Positions 61,434-64,000 of a stretch of DNA of 64,000 bases are shown here, in pieces. The number at the start of each line of letters is the position of its first letter. Positions within the stretch are counted from its first letter, which is position 1. The position numbers and the translations under genes are program-made. This DNA comes from an uncultured Porphyromonadaceae bacterium (GTDB lineage Bacteria > Bacteroidota > Bacteroidia > Bacteroidales > Barnesiellaceae_A). The DNA lies in contig UPZG01000003.1 in assembly GCA_900538705.1 (NCBI GenBank), forward strand, positions 1-64,000. The letters run 5' to 3'. The notes under the pieces were generated by a model. The model saw only the letters and a list, made by a program, of their open reading frames with translations, did not search any database and had not been told where the DNA came from.

Positions 61434-61666
61434 ATGGTTGTGTATAAAAAGTTTCCTTTAATGTGTGTAGATATTTGGGTGGCTGGCTATATCATTTTCT
61501 TTGGCTGTTGTGAGTATCGATTTTATTGAGACGAGGTGTGCCGATTTGTTGAGGCGTAGGCCGTTGTGACATATTTGAAGATATGAGTCTGGTATTTGAA
61601 AAGCCAATGTAATTTGTTGTAAATATGTAATTGTATGATATGTGTAGAATATGTTGTCTTTTTTTG

Positions 61667-61674
61667 TACCTTTG
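61667..61674 (+). promoter_or_regulatory. typA promoter -7 box
   Basis: TACCTTTG, 79 bases before typA; no clear TTTG at the expected distance. In 61434-61752 I see otherwise only AT-rich sequence. A minus-strand open frame here (61492-62091) overlaps typA antisense and is not supported. Confidence 0.5.
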
Positions 61675-61752
61675 CACCGCCAAAAAACAGTACGGCAATT
61701 TACCGTATATTATTGGCATACGTTCTATTATATATAAATTCAGTAGGTTGTT

Positions 61753-63552
61753 ATGCAGAAAATCAGGAACATTGCTATTATTGCCCATGTCGATCATGGA
61801 AAAACGACGTTGGTCGATAAAATGCTTATGGCCGGTCATCTTTTTCGCGAGAACCAGAAAGCCGGTGAGTTGATACTCGATAATAATGATTTGGAACGAG
61901 AACGAGGTATCACGATTCTTTCTAAGAATGTGTCTATCAGGTATAAAGATTATAAGATAAATATTATTGATACTCCTGGACACGCCGATTTTGGTGGTGA
62001 AGTAGAGCGGGTACTCAATATGGCCGATGGTTGTTTGTTGCTCGTCGATGCTTTTGAAGGCCCTATGCCGCAAACTCGTTTTGTATTGCAAAAAGCAATA
62101 GAGATGGGCTTAAAACCAGTTGTGGTTATCAATAAGGTTGATAAGCCTAATTGTCGCCCAGATGAGGTACAAGATATGGTGTTCGACCTGATGTGCAGCC
62201 TCGATGCTACGGAAGATCAGCTTGATTTCCCTACAATATATGGTTCGGCCAAACAAGGTTGGATGAGTACCGACTGGCGTAAGCCTACAGACAACATACA
62301 ACCGTTGCTCGATGCCATTATAGAGTATATACCAGAGCCTGCTTATCTGGAAGGACCGGTACAGATGCTTATCACGTCGCTCGATTATTCATCGTATGTA
62401 GGACGTATCGCTGTAGGCCGTATTCACCGTGGAGAGTTACGTGAGGGAATGGAAGTAGCTTTGTGTAAACGTGATGGGTCGGTGGTGAAACAACGTATCA
62501 AAGAGCTCGACCTTTTTGAGGGTATGGGACGTACCAAGGTCGACCATGCTACCTGTGGCGATATCTGCGCACTGGTTGGCCTCGAAGATTTTGAGATTGG
62601 CGATACAGTTGCCGATGTCCTTAATCCTGAACCCCTTAAACGTATTGCCATTGATGAGCCTACCATGTCTATGACTTTTACCATCAACGATTCTCCGTTC
62701 TTTGGTCGTGATGGCAAGTATGTTACTTCCCGTCATATAGCCGACCGGTTGGCTCGTGAGTTGGATAAAAATTTGGCTTTGCGAGTAGAGAAGGGTCCCA
62801 AAGAGGACGTCTGGAATGTGTATGGACGTGGTGTGTTGCACCTCTCGATACTTATTGAGACCATGCGTCGTGAAGGGTATGAGTTGCAGGTAGGTCAGCC
62901 GCAGGTTATTATCAAAGAGATAGACGGTAAGAAGTGTGAGCCTGTAGAGTTGCTCACTATCAATTTGCCTGAGGAATATTCGAGCAAAATCATAGATATG
63001 GTAACTCGCCGTAAGGGTGAGATGACCTCTATGACGACACAGGGAGACCGGTTGCATATCGAGTTTGTTATCCCGTCTCGCGGTATTATAGGATTGCGTA
63101 ACAATGTGCTTACCGCTTCGGCCGGTGAGGCTGTAATGGCGCATAGATTTTTGGAGTATCAGCCCTGGAAGGGCGATATAGACCGTCGTACAAATGGCTC
63201 GCTCATAGCAATGGAGTCGGGTACGGCTTATGCTTATGCCATAGACAAGCTGCAAGACCGCGGGCGTTTCTTTATTTTCCCACAAGAAGAGGTTTATGCC
63301 GGACAAGTGGTGGGAGAGAACGCAAAGGAGAACGATATTGTTGTGAATGTCACCAAGTCGAAGAAACTGACAAATATGCGGGCTTCGGGGTCTGACGATA
63401 AGGTAAAACTGGTACCTCCTGTAGTGTTTACCCTCGAAGAGGCATTGGAGTATATCAAGGAAGATGAATATGTAGAAGTTACTCCGCATCACCTTCGTTT
63501 GCGTAAAATCATTCTTGACGAGATAGAGCGTAAACGTGCCAACAAACAGTAA
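61753..63552 (+). CDS. typA: translational GTPase TypA/BipA
   Basis: A 599-residue ribosome-associated GTPase of the EF-G family. G1 AHVDHGKT near 12-19, switch I RERGITILSKN, G3 DTPGHADFG, G4 NKVDKP. Domains II, III and V are as in BipA (the RPQVIIKEIDGKKCEPVEL-type region, then SRGIIGLRNNVLTASAGEAV), with the unique C-terminal domain. It functions in stress and cold adaptation and 50S assembly. A strong terminator follows 22 bases after the stop. Confidence 0.96.
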   Translation: MQKIRNIAIIAHVDHGKTTLVDKMLMAGHLFRENQKAGELILDNNDLERERGITILSKNVSIRYKDYKINIIDTPGHADFGGEVERVLNMADGCLLLVDAFEGPMPQTRFVLQKAIEMGLKPVVVINKVDKPNCRPDEVQDMVFDLMCSLDATEDQLDFPTIYGSAKQGWMSTDWRKPTDNIQPLLDAIIEYIPEPAYLEGPVQMLITSLDYSSYVGRIAVGRIHRGELREGMEVALCKRDGSVVKQRIKELDLFEGMGRTKVDHATCGDICALVGLEDFEIGDTVADVLNPEPLKRIAIDEPTMSMTFTINDSPFFGRDGKYVTSRHIADRLARELDKNLALRVEKGPKEDVWNVYGRGVLHLSILIETMRREGYELQVGQPQVIIKEIDGKKCEPVELLTINLPEEYSSKIIDMVTRRKGEMTSMTTQGDRLHIEFVIPSRGIIGLRNNVLTASAGEAVMAHRFLEYQPWKGDIDRRTNGSLIAMESGTAYAYAIDKLQDRGRFFIFPQEEVYAGQVVGENAKENDIVVNVTKSKKLTNMRASGSDDKVKLVPPVVFTLEEALEYIKEDEYVEVTPHHLRLRKIILDEIERKRANKQ

Positions 63553-63574
63553 TCGCAGGTTGCTGTGTAGATAT

Positions 63575-63613
63575 AATCCGCAATGTATTTTATTATACGT
63601 TGCGGATTTTTTG
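63575..63613 (+). terminator. typA terminator
   Basis: Arms 63575-63587 (AATCCGCAATGTA) and 63596-63608 (TACGTTGCGGATT), 13 bases with one G-T pair, followed by TTTTTT. Confidence 0.88.
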
Positions 63614-63718
63614 TTGGTTTCTTTACTCTCTTTAGGGTCGATGCCTTTAATATGCGCGGGGAATAGTATATCTTTACGCTCACAAAGAAACACCGGTATA
63701 AAAAAGGATTAATTATAT

Positions 63719-64000
63719 ATGAAAGAGAAGAAAAATGTGCTCCTCACCGGCGCAACCGGTGTAATGGGAAGTGCGGGTCTCAAAGAGCTGGTCAAGATGC
63801 TCGATAGAATAAATCTAACTCTCCTCGTAAGGCCTTCTGAGATAAACAAGAAGAAAATGGCACCCTATATGGCGATGCCCGGTATCCGTATCGTTTGGGG
63901 TGACCTTGTTTCTTATAATGATGTGCAAGCGGCTGTTGCCGATGTTGATATAGTATTACATGTAGGTGGAATGGTATCTCCTCGTGCCGACCACTATCCT
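63719..64000 (+). CDS. NAD-dependent epimerase/dehydratase family protein (partial, cut by window end)
   Basis: The first 94 residues of a short-chain-type NAD(P)-binding protein. The Rossmann glycine motif LLTGATGVMGSAGLKEL is near 8-24, followed by GDLVSYNDVQAAVADVDIVL and HVGGMVSPRAD, the pattern of extended SDR epimerases/dehydratases. The remainder lies outside the window, so substrate class cannot be judged. ATG at 63719 is preceded by AAAAAGGATT. The next upstream gene is typA, separated by a terminator. Confidence 0.8.
   Translation, partial: MKEKKNVLLTGATGVMGSAGLKELVKMLDRINLTLLVRPSEINKKKMAPYMAMPGIRIVWGDLVSYNDVQAAVADVDIVLHVGGMVSPRADHYP

Noticed and set aside
61492..62091. Minus-strand frame partly in the rpsO-typA gap
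   Set aside because: Most of it is antisense to typA and the protein is compositionally odd; the gap itself shows only promoter elements.
62437..63693. A long open frame (418 codons) on the minus strand
   Set aside because: It is fully antisense to typA, whose protein is well conserved. The predicted sequence is low in family character and rich in Leu/Tyr/His/Ile runs, as expected from a codon-biased antisense frame.

Overview
The window reads as one contiguous stretch of a Bacteroidales chromosome. The evidence is consistent. There are Bacteroidetes-type promoters (TTTG, 19-20 bases, TAnnTTTG) in front of pyrH, a ferredoxin gene, rsgA, rpsO and ansA. The gldE-gldD-phosphopantetheinyl transferase cluster is present. 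Many secreted proteins end in type IX secretion (T9SS) sorting domains, and there are several TPR lipoproteins. I see no phage, insertion sequence, integron or CRISPR array; the stretch is mostly core genome with islands of secreted proteins. The genus is not decidable from what I can see.

Layout. 1-75: 3' end of a 5S rRNA and its terminator, so an rRNA operon ends here. 0.36-6.2 kb: two T9SS cargo genes around a TPR-membrane-HTH regulator gene. 6.2-13.8 kb: housekeeping and small conserved genes (SIMPL protein, YraN, MmcQ/YjbR, BirA, UMP kinase, ribosome recycling factor, ferredoxin) plus lipoprotein and exported protein genes. 13.8-19.1 kb, minus strand: an ECF sigma / probable anti-sigma / lipoprotein operon, trmB behind a BspA-like leucine-rich T9SS protein, a LexA-like S24 repressor with a visible operator pair, and a CDGSH iron-sulfur protein. 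19.3-21.9 kb: gldE, gldD, PPTase. 21.97-22.1 kb: a compact minus-strand promoter-to-terminator unit of about 66 bases (small RNA or a tiny peptide). 22.3-25.6 kb: thyA-folA and a beta-helix lipoprotein, divergent from lpxB. 26.8-36.2 kb: four consecutive minus-strand T9SS cargo genes, divergent from a second TPR-membrane-HTH regulator (36.4-38.3 kb). 38.5-49.5 kb: TPR/OmpA-like lipoprotein, xerD, aroQ, pyk, O-methyltransferase, rbfA, a LolC/E-type permease, a GH2 beta-galactosidase lipoprotein, rsgA. 49.7-64 kb: Cys-rich small lipoprotein, acyl-CoA ligase, mtaB / acyltransferase / glycosyltransferase operon, thrC, a LysM glucosaminidase, cdd, dnaX, ansA, rpsO, typA, and the start of an NAD-dependent epimerase gene cut by the window end.

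How it fits together. Core functions are translation (frr, rbfA, rsgA, rpsO, typA, trmB, mtaB), nucleotide metabolism (pyrH, thyA, folA, cdd), lipid A and envelope (lpxB, LpxL-like acyltransferase, LolC/E-like permease, GldD/E) and replication (dnaX). The accessory part is dominated by exported proteins: seven probable T9SS cargo proteins, with two membrane-anchored TPR regulators beside the two main cargo groups. The least explained items are the 66-base minus-strand transcription unit near 22.0 kb, a 13-base motif shared by the leaders of the two plus-strand T9SS genes, and the repeated pairing of TPR-membrane-HTH regulators with T9SS cargo.
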